Source: Nocardia seriolae NBRC 15557 (lineage in GTDB: Bacteria; Actinomycetota; Actinomycetes; Mycobacteriales; Mycobacteriaceae). From it: 64,000 nt of DNA. Positions 1-8,575 of this stretch are shown here, in pieces (position 1 is the stretch's first letter; each line of letters starts with the position of its first letter). The stretch is from contig NZ_BJWY01000005.1 of the NCBI RefSeq assembly GCF_007990715.1, forward strand, positions 57,503 to 121,502, written 5' to 3'. The translations under genes were made by a program, and so were the position numbers. The notes under the pieces are model-generated. The model did no database searches. It saw nothing but the letters and a program-made list of their open reading frames with translations, and had not been told where the DNA came from.

Positions 1-1333
1 CCGCACGGGTGCGGATGGTGACGATCGCACCCCGGTAGCGGGCCAGCGCGGGCAGGATGAGCAGCCCGCCGTCGACGAGCTCGACCAGGCGCAGCCGCTC
101 GAGCAGGGACACCACCTCGGCGGTCAGGCCGGGGACGTCGGCCTGCCACTGGGCGGCGAAGGTGTTGCCGTAGCGGCCGGTCAGCATCTGCACGGTGTCG
201 CGGATCCAGGACGATTCGACGAACGGGAAATCCGGGATCTCGGGTTCCTCGGCGTCCTCTTCCGAATCCTCGTGCGCGCCGAAGACATCCACGGGATCGG
301 CCAGCGGGGCGAAGACGGTCGTCACCGGGATGGCGGTGTCGAGCTGCTCGGCCAGATCGGTGAACGGACGGTCAGGGCGGGGCCTGCGCTGCACCGGATT
401 GTCGAGATCCAGCACCAGATCGGCGATCTCGCCCGCGAGCAGCAGCGCCACCTGCGCGAGCGTGCCGGTGCCCGGGAAGCGGACATCGGAGAGCCGCCCC
501 GAACTGTCGATCAGCGCAACGCCTTCCGCGCGCCGCTCGGCCCGCAGGCCGGTCAGATACTCGACCTCGGTGACCAGTTTCTCCTGCGCCAGCAGTGACC
601 GCTCGGGTTCGGTGAGCTCGTCGGCGTAGACGACCGGCTGCTCCACCAGGGCCCGGCGCACCTTCCGCGCCGCCAGAGCCATTGCGGGAGAACGAGTATC
701 GGAGCCACCGGCCTCCTCGCCCAGCAACCCGGTGACACTCTGCAGGTGCTGCAGCGCCCGCGGCGGCCGGAACAGCGCGAACACCACCGACCGGTCGATG
801 TCGTAGAGCGCCTCACCGGCCTCGGGATCACTGGCCCAGCCCCCGGCGTCACCGTCGGCGAGGGTGACCGCGCCGCGCGCCGCCAGCCAGCCGACCGCGT
901 CCACGAACGCATCCCGATCCGCGGCCCGATCCGGCGCGAGCTCCAGCCCGTCCACCCGCTCGGTATACGCCGCCACCTGATCGGCCAACTCCGACAGGGT
1001 GATCTGATCCCCGGCCCGCCCCAACGCGGCCAGCGCCAACGCCAGATAGGAGTAACGCCGTCGATCGAACAGCCGGTCGCCCGTGGTTCGTGCGGGCCGC
1101 CCGCCATCGAGCCGATCCAGCACCGGGAACAACCGCGCCGTCGTCTCGGTCACCTCCAGCCGATACCCGAACAGCTCGGCCGGGTCCTCCCGCAACTCCG
1201 TCGCCCACCGCCGAAGCAGCGGCAGCGCAATCCGATCCGGATAAGTCCGCGTCACCAGATGGTTGGCAAGGATCACCCGCGCCGCGCGCTGATAACTGTC
1301 CAACGCCAGCGAATCGATACTCCGCGCATGCAT
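1..1333 (-). CDS. Wadjet type II JetB-like protein (DUF2398/TIGR02678), truncated by window edge
   Basis: An open frame runs from an ATG at 1333 leftward off the window, about 444 codons without a stop. It begins MHARSIDSLALDSYQRAAR and contains segments typical of the TIGR02678/DUF2398 family (TRLFPVLDRLDGGR, RRRYSYLALALAALGRAGDQ). The ATG overlaps the stop of the upstream gene in a TGATG junction, so translation is coupled. Known of the family: DUF2397, DUF2398, a large SMC-like ATPase and DUF2399 form the four-gene Wadjet type II (JetABCD) anti-plasmid cassette of actinobacteria, where this protein is the kleisin/KITE-side partner JetB. The JetC and JetD genes would lie beyond the left edge and cannot be seen. 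Family assignment rests on recognised sequence character, not on an alignment. Confidence 0.8.
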   Translation of the reverse strand, partial: MHARSIDSLALDSYQRAARVILANHLVTRTYPDRIALPLLRRWATELREDPAELFGYRLEVTETTARLFPVLDRLDGGRPARTTGDRLFDRRRYSYLALALAALGRAGDQITLSELADQVAAYTERVDGLELAPDRAADRDAFVDAVGWLAARGAVTLADGDAGGWASDPEAGEALYDIDRSVVFALFRPPRALQHLQSVTGLLGEEAGGSDTRSPAMALAARKVRRALVEQPVVYADELTEPERSLLAQEKLVTEVEYLTGLRAERRAEGVALIDSSGRLSDVRFPGTGTLAQVALLLAGEIADLVLDLDNPVQRRPRPDRPFTDLAEQLDTAIPVTTVFAPLADPVDVFGAHEDSEEDAEEPEIPDFPFVESSWIRDTVQMLTGRYGNTFAAQWQADVPGLTAEVVSLLERLRLVELVDGGLLILPALARYRGAIVTIRTRA

Positions 1334-3129
1334 CAGCCCACCTCCCCGCCGCTGCGAGGATCTCCACCGGTGCTGCCGGGATCGCCACTGCCGCTGTCGA
1401 TGTGGGTCCCCGCGTCGCTGCCGTGCTCGCTGTCACTGCCGTCGGTGACGTCGTGTGCCGACGGCGTGGGTGGAACCTGCCGGGTGGCAGACGATTCCGG
1501 CGCGCCATCGGCCTGGCGTGAGGTCGGCTCCTCGATGGTGGCGGTCGTCGGTTCCGGTACGCCGCGACCTGCGCGCGCACCGGACCCGCGTGCCCGCAGC
1601 GAGGCGGTCTCGCGCACTTCCAGGCGTCGATTGTTCAGGTGCAGTACGCCTTTGGAGGTGCGGACCAGGGTCGAACCGGTGTGTTCGGACACCGTCAGCG
1701 TGACGCCGTTGTCCGAGCCGGATGTGCCGGGTACGCGGCCGCTGACCGGGACCCACGCGGTGGAGGCGGCGTCGAGAAGCTTGAGCAGGACCTCGGTTTC
1801 GCCCTCGTCGAGCTCGCGGTCGTAGAGGTCGGCGGAGGCGAGGGAGCGGGCCGCTTCGGCGCGGGCGCGCTGGGCGTCGAGCTGGACCTGACGCAGGCGG
1901 CGGATGCCCGCGTCATTGCGTTGCAGGCGGGCGGGCGCGCCCGGCGTGGGCGGGCGGCCGGTTTCGGCGAGGGTGCGCGCTATCTCCAAAGGCGGTGCGT
2001 CCCACAAGGATCGGATGGCGGGGATGACATCGGCGTCCGGATGGTACATGGACAGGTGGCGGGGGCGGCCGAGGCCGAAGACGGCGTCGTAGAGGGCGTG
2101 GGCGGCCTCGGCGGTGGGGGCGGCGGTGAACCAGCCCGCGAGATGGCGCAGCGCGGATTCGCGGCTGACGCCGCCCTTGCGGGTCTCGGTGACACGGCGC
2201 AGCAGCGACAGCACGGCGGCGATGGCGCTCATGGTGGCCTCGCGCAGGCGCTCGCATTCGGTGAGCCCGCCCTCGTCGTCGCCGATGAACCAGGCCCGCA
2301 AACCCTGCCAGCGGGACCGCCAATCGGCTTGGCGCTCATCGGTATTCAGCAGCACGCGCTCGTCGCAGCGCGCCGCCCGCTCGATGAGGTCCTCGACGCC
2401 GGTGGCCTCGACCTCGCGGATGGCGGTGGCCAGGCGCGGCGCGAAACGAGCCAGATCCATGGAGAATTCGCGCATGTGCGCCAGCAGCGCGTCCTTGTGC
2501 GCGAGGAAGGCTTCGGGGGTGGCCTCGGTGGTGCGCACCAGATCGCCGAGGGTGAGGTAGAAGTGGGCGGCGCGCTCGGCCAGGTCCGAGAGCGCCCGGT
2601 CCAGGCGGTTGAGCACCCGGTACACCCGGGGCGCGTCGGCGCTCTTGTTGGCCTCGGCCAGGGTGTGCAGATCGGCCAGCAGCTCCGGCAGGACGAGACG
2701 CGACAGGGATGCCTCGTCGAGCCGCGCGTCGAGGACCTCCGAAACCGCCCGATATGCCTGATATCCCGCCTGCGAGAACTGATAGACGAAGTGCCGGTTC
2801 CGATATTCGGCCAGCGTGGCCGCCCGCGTCCCGTCGTAACTGCGCTCCAGCACTCCCCACTGGTGCAACTGCTCGAGCAGCGGCCCGACCTCGGTCGCGG
2901 TCAGCGCGGGCGCACCCGGGCAACGATTGAGCGTGTCGGCGACATCGGAGGCGTGCAGCAGCACCACGTACGCGGCGCGGGCGGTGTCGAAGGCCCGCAA
3001 CACCCACAGGTAGTCGGCCCGTTTCTCGGCGGTGGCGAAGGAGAACAAGCGCAGCCGGTCGGCATGTGGAAACTCCTCGGACCCGACCCCCCTCGGGTCG
3101 GGCAGCAATCCATCAGCGGACTCGGTCAC
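1333..3129 (-). CDS. Wadjet type II JetA-like protein (DUF2397/TIGR02677)
   Basis: 598 residues from a GTG start. The N-terminus has the TIGR02677 signature (LRLFSFATAEKRADYLWVLRA then YVVLLHASDVAD), followed by a mostly helical body with a winged-helix-like region at roughly residues 60-130. From about residue 495 the protein becomes a low-complexity Ser/Gly/Pro/Asp-rich tail that I do not expect in the family core. It is the first gene of an operon read leftward, and its TGA overlaps the ATG of the DUF2398 gene. In Wadjet type II systems the JetA-like subunit is part of an SMC-like complex that recognises and leads to cleavage of small circular DNA. No strong ribosome site precedes the GTG, so initiation from a very short or absent leader is possible. 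Confidence 0.82.
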   Translation of the reverse strand: MTESADGLLPDPRGVGSEEFPHADRLRLFSFATAEKRADYLWVLRAFDTARAAYVVLLHASDVADTLNRCPGAPALTATEVGPLLEQLHQWGVLERSYDGTRAATLAEYRNRHFVYQFSQAGYQAYRAVSEVLDARLDEASLSRLVLPELLADLHTLAEANKSADAPRVYRVLNRLDRALSDLAERAAHFYLTLGDLVRTTEATPEAFLAHKDALLAHMREFSMDLARFAPRLATAIREVEATGVEDLIERAARCDERVLLNTDERQADWRSRWQGLRAWFIGDDEGGLTECERLREATMSAIAAVLSLLRRVTETRKGGVSRESALRHLAGWFTAAPTAEAAHALYDAVFGLGRPRHLSMYHPDADVIPAIRSLWDAPPLEIARTLAETGRPPTPGAPARLQRNDAGIRRLRQVQLDAQRARAEAARSLASADLYDRELDEGETEVLLKLLDAASTAWVPVSGRVPGTSGSDNGVTLTVSEHTGSTLVRTSKGVLHLNNRRLEVRETASLRARGSGARAGRGVPEPTTATIEEPTSRQADGAPESSATRQVPPTPSAHDVTDGSDSEHGSDAGTHIDSGSGDPGSTGGDPRSGGEVG

Positions 3130-3234
3130 CGGGAGAAGGTTAGTACCCCCTGCCGACCGGTTCGGAATCGTGCCGAGTGTCGGCGCGCCCGATCCGGCAC
3201 CCGGCGACCGATTCGCCCGGGATGTACCAGCCCG

Positions 3235-3485
3235 TCAGCCGCCCAGCGCGGCCACGCCCGCCTGGGCGAACTTCTCGTCCAGATCACCGCTGGGCGCGCC
3301 CGCCACACCGATGCCCGCGATGGGCGCTCCACCCTTGGCGGTCACCGGCGTCCCGCCCGCGAGGAACAGGGTGCCCGGAATATCGGCCAGATGCGGTGCG
3401 CCGTCGAGCCGCTTGACCAGCTGCGAGGTCGGCGCGTTCCAGGAGACCGCGGTAAACGCCTTCTGCTGGGCCGACCGGGATGGTA
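3235..3485 (-). pseudogene. 3' remnant of a GlcG/HbpS-family (heme-binding, DUF336) gene
   Basis: Reading leftward, one frame encodes AQQKAFTAVSWNAPTSQL, then LADIPGTLFLAGGTPVTA, GAPIAGIGVAGAPSGDLDEK and FAQAGVAALGG before a stop at 3235-3237. This is the C-terminal half of a GlcG/HbpS protein: the xGGxP turn, the IGVxG strand and the terminal AxAGxAAL helix are all recognisable. Upstream of about 3485 the frame loses all similarity and has no plausible start, so the N-terminal half has been deleted or replaced. It lies between the JetA-like gene and the TetR gene, at a point where several rearrangement scars meet. Confidence 0.7.
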
Positions 3486-3614
3486 CGGGACGGGGAGGGG
3501 CCGCCGTCGGGAATTGCGGGCGAATGCCCGCAGTTCGACAACACCACCTACCAGGAGGATGCCGACCGCGGCTTCCTCGCCGAGCCGGTGCACGGATTCA
3601 GTTCGCGCGGGTGA
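3480..3614 (+). other. Possible remnant of an alkylsulfatase N-terminus (weak)
   Basis: A 44-codon plus-strand frame from an ATG at 3480 contains QFDNTTYQEDADRGFLAEPV. Its DADRGFLA core resembles the region just after the signal peptide of the alkylsulfatase at 4404 (DTDKGFIAELEP). It overlaps the TetR 3' end by 17 bases on the other strand. There is no rest of the protein. It may be a scrap of a second sulfatase left by rearrangement, or chance. Confidence 0.2.
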
Positions 3615-4191
3615 GCATCGCGGTCAGGGCCTGGCGTACGGCGTCGGAGGCGGCGCGTTTGGACAGTCCGCGCCGGTCCATGAGGTGGTGGCGGTAGGGC
3701 CAGCCGACGGTGGCGTCGACGAGATCCAGCAGCCGCGCGCTCTCGGCGCGGTCCAGTTCCGGCGCGAAGACGCGGGCCAGGGCGTCGCGAATCCGCTTGT
3801 CGGTCAATCGCATCCGGGTGTCCACCGCGGGCGTGCGCAACGATTCGATCAGGCCCAGCACCCGGGGTTCGCGTTGCAGGGTGAAGATCGCCTCGCCCTG
3901 GCGCACCACCGCGTCGATGCGCTGGGCCAGCGGCAGTCCCGGATCGACGTCGGCGATGAGCGCCTCGACCTGCTCGGACTGCAGGTCCACCGCGGCGGTG
4001 AGCAATGCCGTGCGGGTGGGGAAGTGCACGAAGATACTGCGCTCGGACACCCCGGCGCGTTCGGCGATGCCGCGGGTGGTGGGGTCGAACTCACCGTCGT
4101 GCACCGCTGCCAGCAGGCCCTCGATGATCGCCTTGCGAGTCTGTTCCGGATTGCGCCGCCGCCGTGGGCTGTCGCCTTTGCTCTCGCTCAT
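3598..4191 (-). CDS. TetR/AcrR-family transcriptional regulator
   Basis: 197 residues. The N-terminal helix-turn-helix is clear: TRKAIIEGLLAAVHDGEFDP, TTRGIAERAGVSERSIFVHF, TRTALLTAAV (about residues 18-65), followed by an all-helical ligand/dimerisation domain. The gene is divergent from the alkylsulfatase at 4404 across 212 bases that contain a perfect palindrome (4293-4307), so it probably represses the sulfatase and responds to its substrate or product. The start region is tandemly duplicated (see 4174-4212), giving two possible ATGs, 4191 and 4211. Only the 4191 ATG opens the full protein; the other reads seven codons and stops at an ATGA overlap. Confidence 0.85.
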   Translation of the reverse strand: MSESKGDSPRRRRNPEQTRKAIIEGLLAAVHDGEFDPTTRGIAERAGVSERSIFVHFPTRTALLTAAVDLQSEQVEALIADVDPGLPLAQRIDAVVRQGEAIFTLQREPRVLGLIESLRTPAVDTRMRLTDKRIRDALARVFAPELDRAESARLLDLVDATVGWPYRHHLMDRRGLSKRAASDAVRQALTAMLTRAN

Positions 4192-4212
4192 AAGCCTTTG
4201 CCCTCGCTCATA
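4174..4212 (-). repeat. 20-bp-period tandem duplication of the TetR start region, creating a 7-codon leader frame
   Basis: On the minus strand the first 19 bases of the TetR gene (ATGAGCGAGAGCAAAGGC and flanking base) occur twice, 20 bases apart, with one mismatch. The upstream copy makes a mini-frame MSEGKGL whose TGA (4190-4188) overlaps the real ATG at 4191 in an ATGA junction. The arrangement would allow translational coupling from the leader to the regulator. Confidence 0.75.
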
Positions 4213-4292
4213 GGGGGAATCCGATCACATCGGGCCGGACCGTGCACTCGCGGGTCCGGTGGCGGGCGGGTGGTGCCACCCCTCGATCATGG

Positions 4293-4307
4293 TGCAGTGA
4301 GACTGCA
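4293..4307. promoter_or_regulatory. Candidate TetR operator
   Basis: Perfect inverted repeat TGCAGT-GAG-ACTGCA in the divergent TetR/alkylsulfatase intergenic region, about 97 bases before the sulfatase start. Size and symmetry fit a TetR-type operator. No binding data. Confidence 0.55.
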
Positions 4308-4403
4308 ATAGTGGTGTAGTGTGGCCAGCGGGCAGAATGGCAGCGAATCATTGGCTATTCGTTCTGCCGCGCACGTCCATCGCATGGAGACAGGAGAGCG
4401 CCG

Positions 4404-6479
4404 ATGACCGAGGAAGTCCTCACGAACAACGGTGACGACGGCAAGCCCGGCGGGTTCCGCGTGTCCCGGCGCGGGGTGTTCGGGGCGGGCGCGGCGGCGC
4501 TGGTGGCGGCGGGCGTGGGCGCGGCTGTCTCGGGGTGCGGCGGCAAGGCCGACAACGGCTCGGCCGCGGAGAAGACCGCCAAGGACGCGGTCGACCCCAG
4601 CGGTCACATTGTCGATCAGCAGAAGCAGGCGCAGTCCTCGCTGCCCTTCGCCGACCGGCAGGACTTCGCCGACACCGACAAGGGCTTCATCGCCGAGCTC
4701 GAGCCCGACCTGGTCAAGGACGCCAAGGGAAATACGGTCTGGGACAACGAGTCCTACGGCTTCATCCAGGGCAACTGCCCCAACTCGGTGCATCCCTCGC
4801 TGTGGCGGCAGTCGCAGCTGGTGGTGAAACAGGGCCTCTACGAGGTGGTTCCGGGCATCTACCAGATCCGCGGCCTGGATCTGTCGAATATGACCATCAT
4901 CGAGGGCAAGTCCGGCGTGATCGTCATCGACCCGCTGATCTCCACGGAGACCGCCAAGGCGGGCATGGACCTGTACTTCGCGCACCGTGGCCGGAAGCCG
5001 GTGACGGGCATGATCTACACCCACTCCCACGTCGACCACTTCGGCGGCGCCATGGGCGTCATCACCCTGGAAGATGCTGTCTCCGGCCGCATTCCGGTGA
5101 TCGCGCCGCAGGGCTTCATGGAGCACGCCGTGGCCGAGAACATCTTCGCCGGCACCGCCATGGCGCGCCGCTCAGCCTACATGTACGGCGCGGCGCTCCC
5201 GCGCGGCGAGAAGGGGCAGGTCGGTGCGGGTCTGGGCATGACCACCTCGATCGGCACCGTCAGCCTGATTCCGCCGAACAAGGACGTCACCCACACCGGC
5301 CAGGAAGAGGTGGTCGACGGTGTGCACGTGCAGTTCCAGATCACCCCGGGCACCGAGGCCCCGTCGGAGATGAACTTCTACTTTCCCGACTTCCGCGCGA
5401 TGTGCATGGCGGAGAACGCTACTCACACCCTGCACAACCTGCTCACCCTGCGTGGCGCGCTGGTGCGTGACGCGCACGTGTGGTCGCAGTACCTCACCGA
5501 GACGATCAATATGTTCGCCGACATCTCCGATGTCGCCTTCGCCTCGCACCACTGGCCCACCTGGGGCTCGGACCAGCTCACCGAATGGCTGTCGCTGCAA
5601 CGCGATACGTATGCCTACCTGCACGACCAGACCCTGCGCATGCTCAACCAGGGCTACACCGGCATCGAGATCGCGGAAATGATCCAGCTGCCACCGGCCG
5701 TCGAGCAGAAGTGGTACAACCACGGGTATTACGGCTCGGTCAGCCACGACGTCAAGGCCGTCTACCAGCGCTACATGGGCTGGTTCGACGGCAACCCGGC
5801 CCACCTGTGGGAGCACCCGCCGGTCGACTCCGGCAAGCGCCACGTGGACGCCATGGGCGGCGCGAGCGGTGTGCTGAAGGTGGCCCGCAAGGCCTACTCC
5901 GACGGCGACTACCGCTGGTGCGTGCAGGTTCTCAACTATCTGATCTTCGCCGACCCGGACAACGAGAAGGCGAAGATGCTGCAGGCCAGCGCCTTCGAAC
6001 AGCTCGCCTACGGCTCGGAGAACGCCACCTGGCGCAACTTCTTCCTCTCCGGCGCCTACGAACTGCGCAACGGCAACTTCGGCACGCCCACCAAGGCCAG
6101 CTCGGTCGGCATGATCAGCGCCCTGAGCGTGGACCAGGTATTCGACTCTGCGGCCTTCCTGGTCAACGGCCCCAAGGCGTGGGACCTGCACCTGGTCAAT
6201 GACTGGATCATTACCGACCAGAATCAGACCTACCGCACCGAGCTGCGCAACGGCGTGCTCATCCACTACGTGGTTCCCGCCGATTTCAAGGGCCCGGCCC
6301 CGGATGCCACCTTCACCCTGTCGCGGCTCGAGCTGATCGCCACCATGACCGGGGCCAAGGACATCGTGAAGGAGATCCAGGCCGGAAACATCAAGGTCAG
6401 CGGCGATCCGGCCAAGCTGAAGCAGCTGAAGGATGTCATGGAGAAGCCGGACCCCAACTTCAATATCGTCACCCCCTGA
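4404..6479 (+). CDS. Tat-exported alkyl sulfatase lipoprotein (MBL fold, SdsA1/BDS1 family)
   Basis: 691 residues; an AGGAGAGC ribosome site precedes the ATG. The N-terminus has a twin-arginine signal (SRRGVFGAG at about 21-29) followed by a hydrophobic stretch and a lipobox (VSGC, Cys45), so the protein is probably folded, exported by Tat and lipid-anchored outside the membrane. The metallo-beta-lactamase metal motif THSHVDHFGG starts at residue 206. The rest follows the linear primary alkylsulfatase layout: MBL domain, helical dimerisation domain (KVARKAYSDGDYRWCVQVLN region) and a C-terminal SCP2-like domain. Members hydrolyse alkyl sulfates such as SDS to alcohol plus sulfate. Length is normal for the family. 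The divergent TetR gene is its likely repressor, and a terminator follows directly. Confidence 0.92.
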   Translation: MTEEVLTNNGDDGKPGGFRVSRRGVFGAGAAALVAAGVGAAVSGCGGKADNGSAAEKTAKDAVDPSGHIVDQQKQAQSSLPFADRQDFADTDKGFIAELEPDLVKDAKGNTVWDNESYGFIQGNCPNSVHPSLWRQSQLVVKQGLYEVVPGIYQIRGLDLSNMTIIEGKSGVIVIDPLISTETAKAGMDLYFAHRGRKPVTGMIYTHSHVDHFGGAMGVITLEDAVSGRIPVIAPQGFMEHAVAENIFAGTAMARRSAYMYGAALPRGEKGQVGAGLGMTTSIGTVSLIPPNKDVTHTGQEEVVDGVHVQFQITPGTEAPSEMNFYFPDFRAMCMAENATHTLHNLLTLRGALVRDAHVWSQYLTETINMFADISDVAFASHHWPTWGSDQLTEWLSLQRDTYAYLHDQTLRMLNQGYTGIEIAEMIQLPPAVEQKWYNHGYYGSVSHDVKAVYQRYMGWFDGNPAHLWEHPPVDSGKRHVDAMGGASGVLKVARKAYSDGDYRWCVQVLNYLIFADPDNEKAKMLQASAFEQLAYGSENATWRNFFLSGAYELRNGNFGTPTKASSVGMISALSVDQVFDSAAFLVNGPKAWDLHLVNDWIITDQNQTYRTELRNGVLIHYVVPADFKGPAPDATFTLSRLELIATMTGAKDIVKEIQAGNIKVSGDPAKLKQLKDVMEKPDPNFNIVTP

Positions 6480-6495
6480 TCCGGGGCGAGGGGTC

Positions 6496-6536
6496 GTCGC
6501 GGCGTGACGGGAGTTATCGGGGCGTCACGCCGCGAC
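6496..6536 (+). terminator. Rho-independent terminator after the alkylsulfatase
   Basis: A perfect 13-bp stem (GTCGCGGCGTGAC / GTCACGCCGCGAC) with a 15-base loop is followed directly by TTTT, 17 bases after the sulfatase stop. Confidence 0.85.
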
Positions 6537-6610
6537 TTTTATGAATAGTTGCCCGGGTTACATCGAAGCCCGTATGGCAGAGTCCATCTCACCTGGTGCG
6601 AGGAGTGGGA

Positions 6611-7669
6611 GTGGCTGTGCGGGATCGACTGCGGAACGCGGTGTTCGTCGGATGTGTGGCGGTCGCGGCCGCCGTCCCGGTCGCGGCGCACGCCGAGCCC
6701 GGCGATCCGATCGTCGAAACCGGTGGGGCGCTCACCGATCCTGTGACCCGCGACGGCTCCAGGATCGCGAGCGTCAAGGTCGTCGACGACCGCAACCTCG
6801 CGCTCGAGGTGTACTCGGCGGCCATGGACAAGACGGTGCACCTGGATGTGCTGCGTCCCGCCGACACTTCCCGGCCCCGGCCCACGCTGTACCTGTTCAA
6901 CGGCACCAACGCCGGAACCGACGCCAAGAACTGGCGGGCCCAGGTGCCGGAGGTCTTCGACTTCCTCGGCACCAAGGACATCAATGTCGTGGTGCCCACC
7001 GGCGGCCTGGCCAGCTACTACACCGATTGGCGCGCACCGGATCCCACGCTCGGCGTCAACACGTGGAAGACCTTCTTCACCGAGGAACTGCCGCCCCTGA
7101 TCGACGCCGCCCTGGGCACCAACGGACGCAATGCCATTGCCGCGGTGTCGATGTCGGCGACCCCCGCCCTGAACCTGGCCGTGACCAAACCCGGACTGTT
7201 CCGGGCCGCGGCCACCTACAGCGGCTGCGTCCAGACCAGCGACCCGGTCGGCCAGTCGTTCGCGCGCATCGTGGTGGCCAGCGAGGGCGGCGACGCGAAC
7301 AATATGTACGGCCCGCCCGGTGACCCGATGTGGGCCGACAACGACCCGTACCTGCACGCCGACCGGCTGCGCGGACTCGAACTGTTCGTGTCCGCCGGCA
7401 ACGGCCTGCCCGGCGTCTACTACGTCGTCGACGGCCAATACGTCCTCGACCCGGGCGTGGGCGGGTTCCTGGCGCACATGATCTACGACGGCACCATCGA
7501 AGCCGCCACCGGCTACTGCACCCGCAACCTGGCCGCCAAGCTCACCGAACTCGGCATCCCCGTCACCGTGGACCTCCCGCCCAACGGCACCCACTCCTGG
7601 GCCGTGTTCCGCGACGAGCTCTACAAGTCCTGGCCGGTGCTGGCCCGCGGCCTGGGCGTGCCGGAGTGA
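6611..7669 (+). CDS. Secreted antigen 85/esterase D-like alpha/beta hydrolase
   Basis: 352 residues from GTG 6611, chosen because AGGAG sits five bases upstream; a GTG at 6596 in the same frame lacks a ribosome site. A Sec signal peptide ends near AAHAEPGD. The mature protein has the antigen 85/esterase family layout: TLYLFNGTN oxyanion region, a nucleophile segment AAVSMSATPALNLAV corresponding to the GLSMAxxxAL motif of mycolyltransferases, an acid in the C-terminal half, and a histidine in PNGTHSWAVF. Such proteins act outside the membrane as mycolyltransferases or carboxylesterases. Its size is near that of corynebacterial mycolyltransferases, but the specificity is not readable from sequence. 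It stands alone downstream of the sulfatase terminator. Confidence 0.82.
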   Translation: MAVRDRLRNAVFVGCVAVAAAVPVAAHAEPGDPIVETGGALTDPVTRDGSRIASVKVVDDRNLALEVYSAAMDKTVHLDVLRPADTSRPRPTLYLFNGTNAGTDAKNWRAQVPEVFDFLGTKDINVVVPTGGLASYYTDWRAPDPTLGVNTWKTFFTEELPPLIDAALGTNGRNAIAAVSMSATPALNLAVTKPGLFRAAATYSGCVQTSDPVGQSFARIVVASEGGDANNMYGPPGDPMWADNDPYLHADRLRGLELFVSAGNGLPGVYYVVDGQYVLDPGVGGFLAHMIYDGTIEAATGYCTRNLAAKLTELGIPVTVDLPPNGTHSWAVFRDELYKSWPVLARGLGVPE

Positions 7670-7696
7670 GTCCGGCGCTGCCGCGGCCCGATCCGA

Positions 7697-8515
7697 TCAG
7701 TGTGTCCGCCGGGTGCCGATCTTCTCGGTGAGCTGCTCGGATTGTGCTGCGACGGCCGCCCTTTCGACCGTCATGAGGCTCTCCGAGTGGTGCTCGGCGT
7801 AGTACTTCGCGGCACCGCCGTTGAGGCCGAACAGCGACTTGCTCCACAGCAGCCAGATCACCGCGGCCAGGTTGACGATGAGGGCCGCGGCGCGCAGGAA
7901 GGTGATCTTCTCGGTGAGCTCGTAGATCTCCAGGGGCAGGAAGATGCTGGTGGCGATGACCGCGAAGTACTCGCCCCAGCGCTTGACCAGCCACAGCCCC
8001 ACCGCCTCGACCAGCTGGATGGTGGCATAGGCGAACAGCGCCACCGCCACCCAGGTGAGCACGGTGGGGGAGAAGGTGAACGCCTTGTCGATGCCCCGGA
8101 TGATCTTCGAATGGTCCGGATTGAAACCGATCTGATCCGCCAGCTGGCGAATGAGTGGAAGATCCTTGTCCCAGTTGGCCTTCCACTGCTCCCGTGAGCC
8201 GCGCAGCGTCAGCACCCCCGCGCCCAGCAGCACCAGCACCAGCGCCCGCCCGACGCGCTCGGCGGCCAGCAGCCGCATGATGATCCGGTCGCGCAGCAGG
8301 CGCCCGCGCGGCACCTCGGGCGCGTCGTCGGCGTGCCCGCCGCCGCGCGGCTCGCCCGGGACGAAATCGCCGCAGCGCAGGCACCGCCAGGCTTCACCCG
8401 CCGGGGTGGCGACGTGGAGGCGTGCCGCGAGCTCGGGCTCGGTCGGGGCATAGGTCTCATGCCCTCGGGCAGCGCAGGTCCACAGGCTGAAGTCCATGAG
8501 CTGGAGCGTACCCAA
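7697..8515 (-). CDS. DUF2127 family membrane protein with N-terminal Cys motif
   Basis: 272 residues. An N-terminal cytosolic part contains WRCLRCGDF plus an earlier TCAARGHE, a possible four-ligand zinc ribbon. It is followed by about four hydrophobic segments (VGRALVLVLLGAGVL, TWVAVALFAYATIQLVEAVGLWL, EYFAVIATSIFLPLEI, AALIVNLAAVIWLLW). The YATIQLVEAVGLWLVKRWGEY stretch is characteristic of DUF2127. Function of the family is unknown. A second ATG at 8497 (MDFSLW) is an alternative start. It is divergent from the CPBP protease gene and convergent with the esterase gene. Confidence 0.75.
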   Translation of the reverse strand: MGTLQLMDFSLWTCAARGHETYAPTEPELAARLHVATPAGEAWRCLRCGDFVPGEPRGGGHADDAPEVPRGRLLRDRIIMRLLAAERVGRALVLVLLGAGVLTLRGSREQWKANWDKDLPLIRQLADQIGFNPDHSKIIRGIDKAFTFSPTVLTWVAVALFAYATIQLVEAVGLWLVKRWGEYFAVIATSIFLPLEIYELTEKITFLRAAALIVNLAAVIWLLWSKSLFGLNGGAAKYYAEHHSESLMTVERAAVAAQSEQLTEKIGTRRTH

Positions 8516-8575
8516 CGATTACCTCAGGAAGCGCCTGGATACTCGGGGTGAACCGGACTCGTCGAAGGGGGAGCG

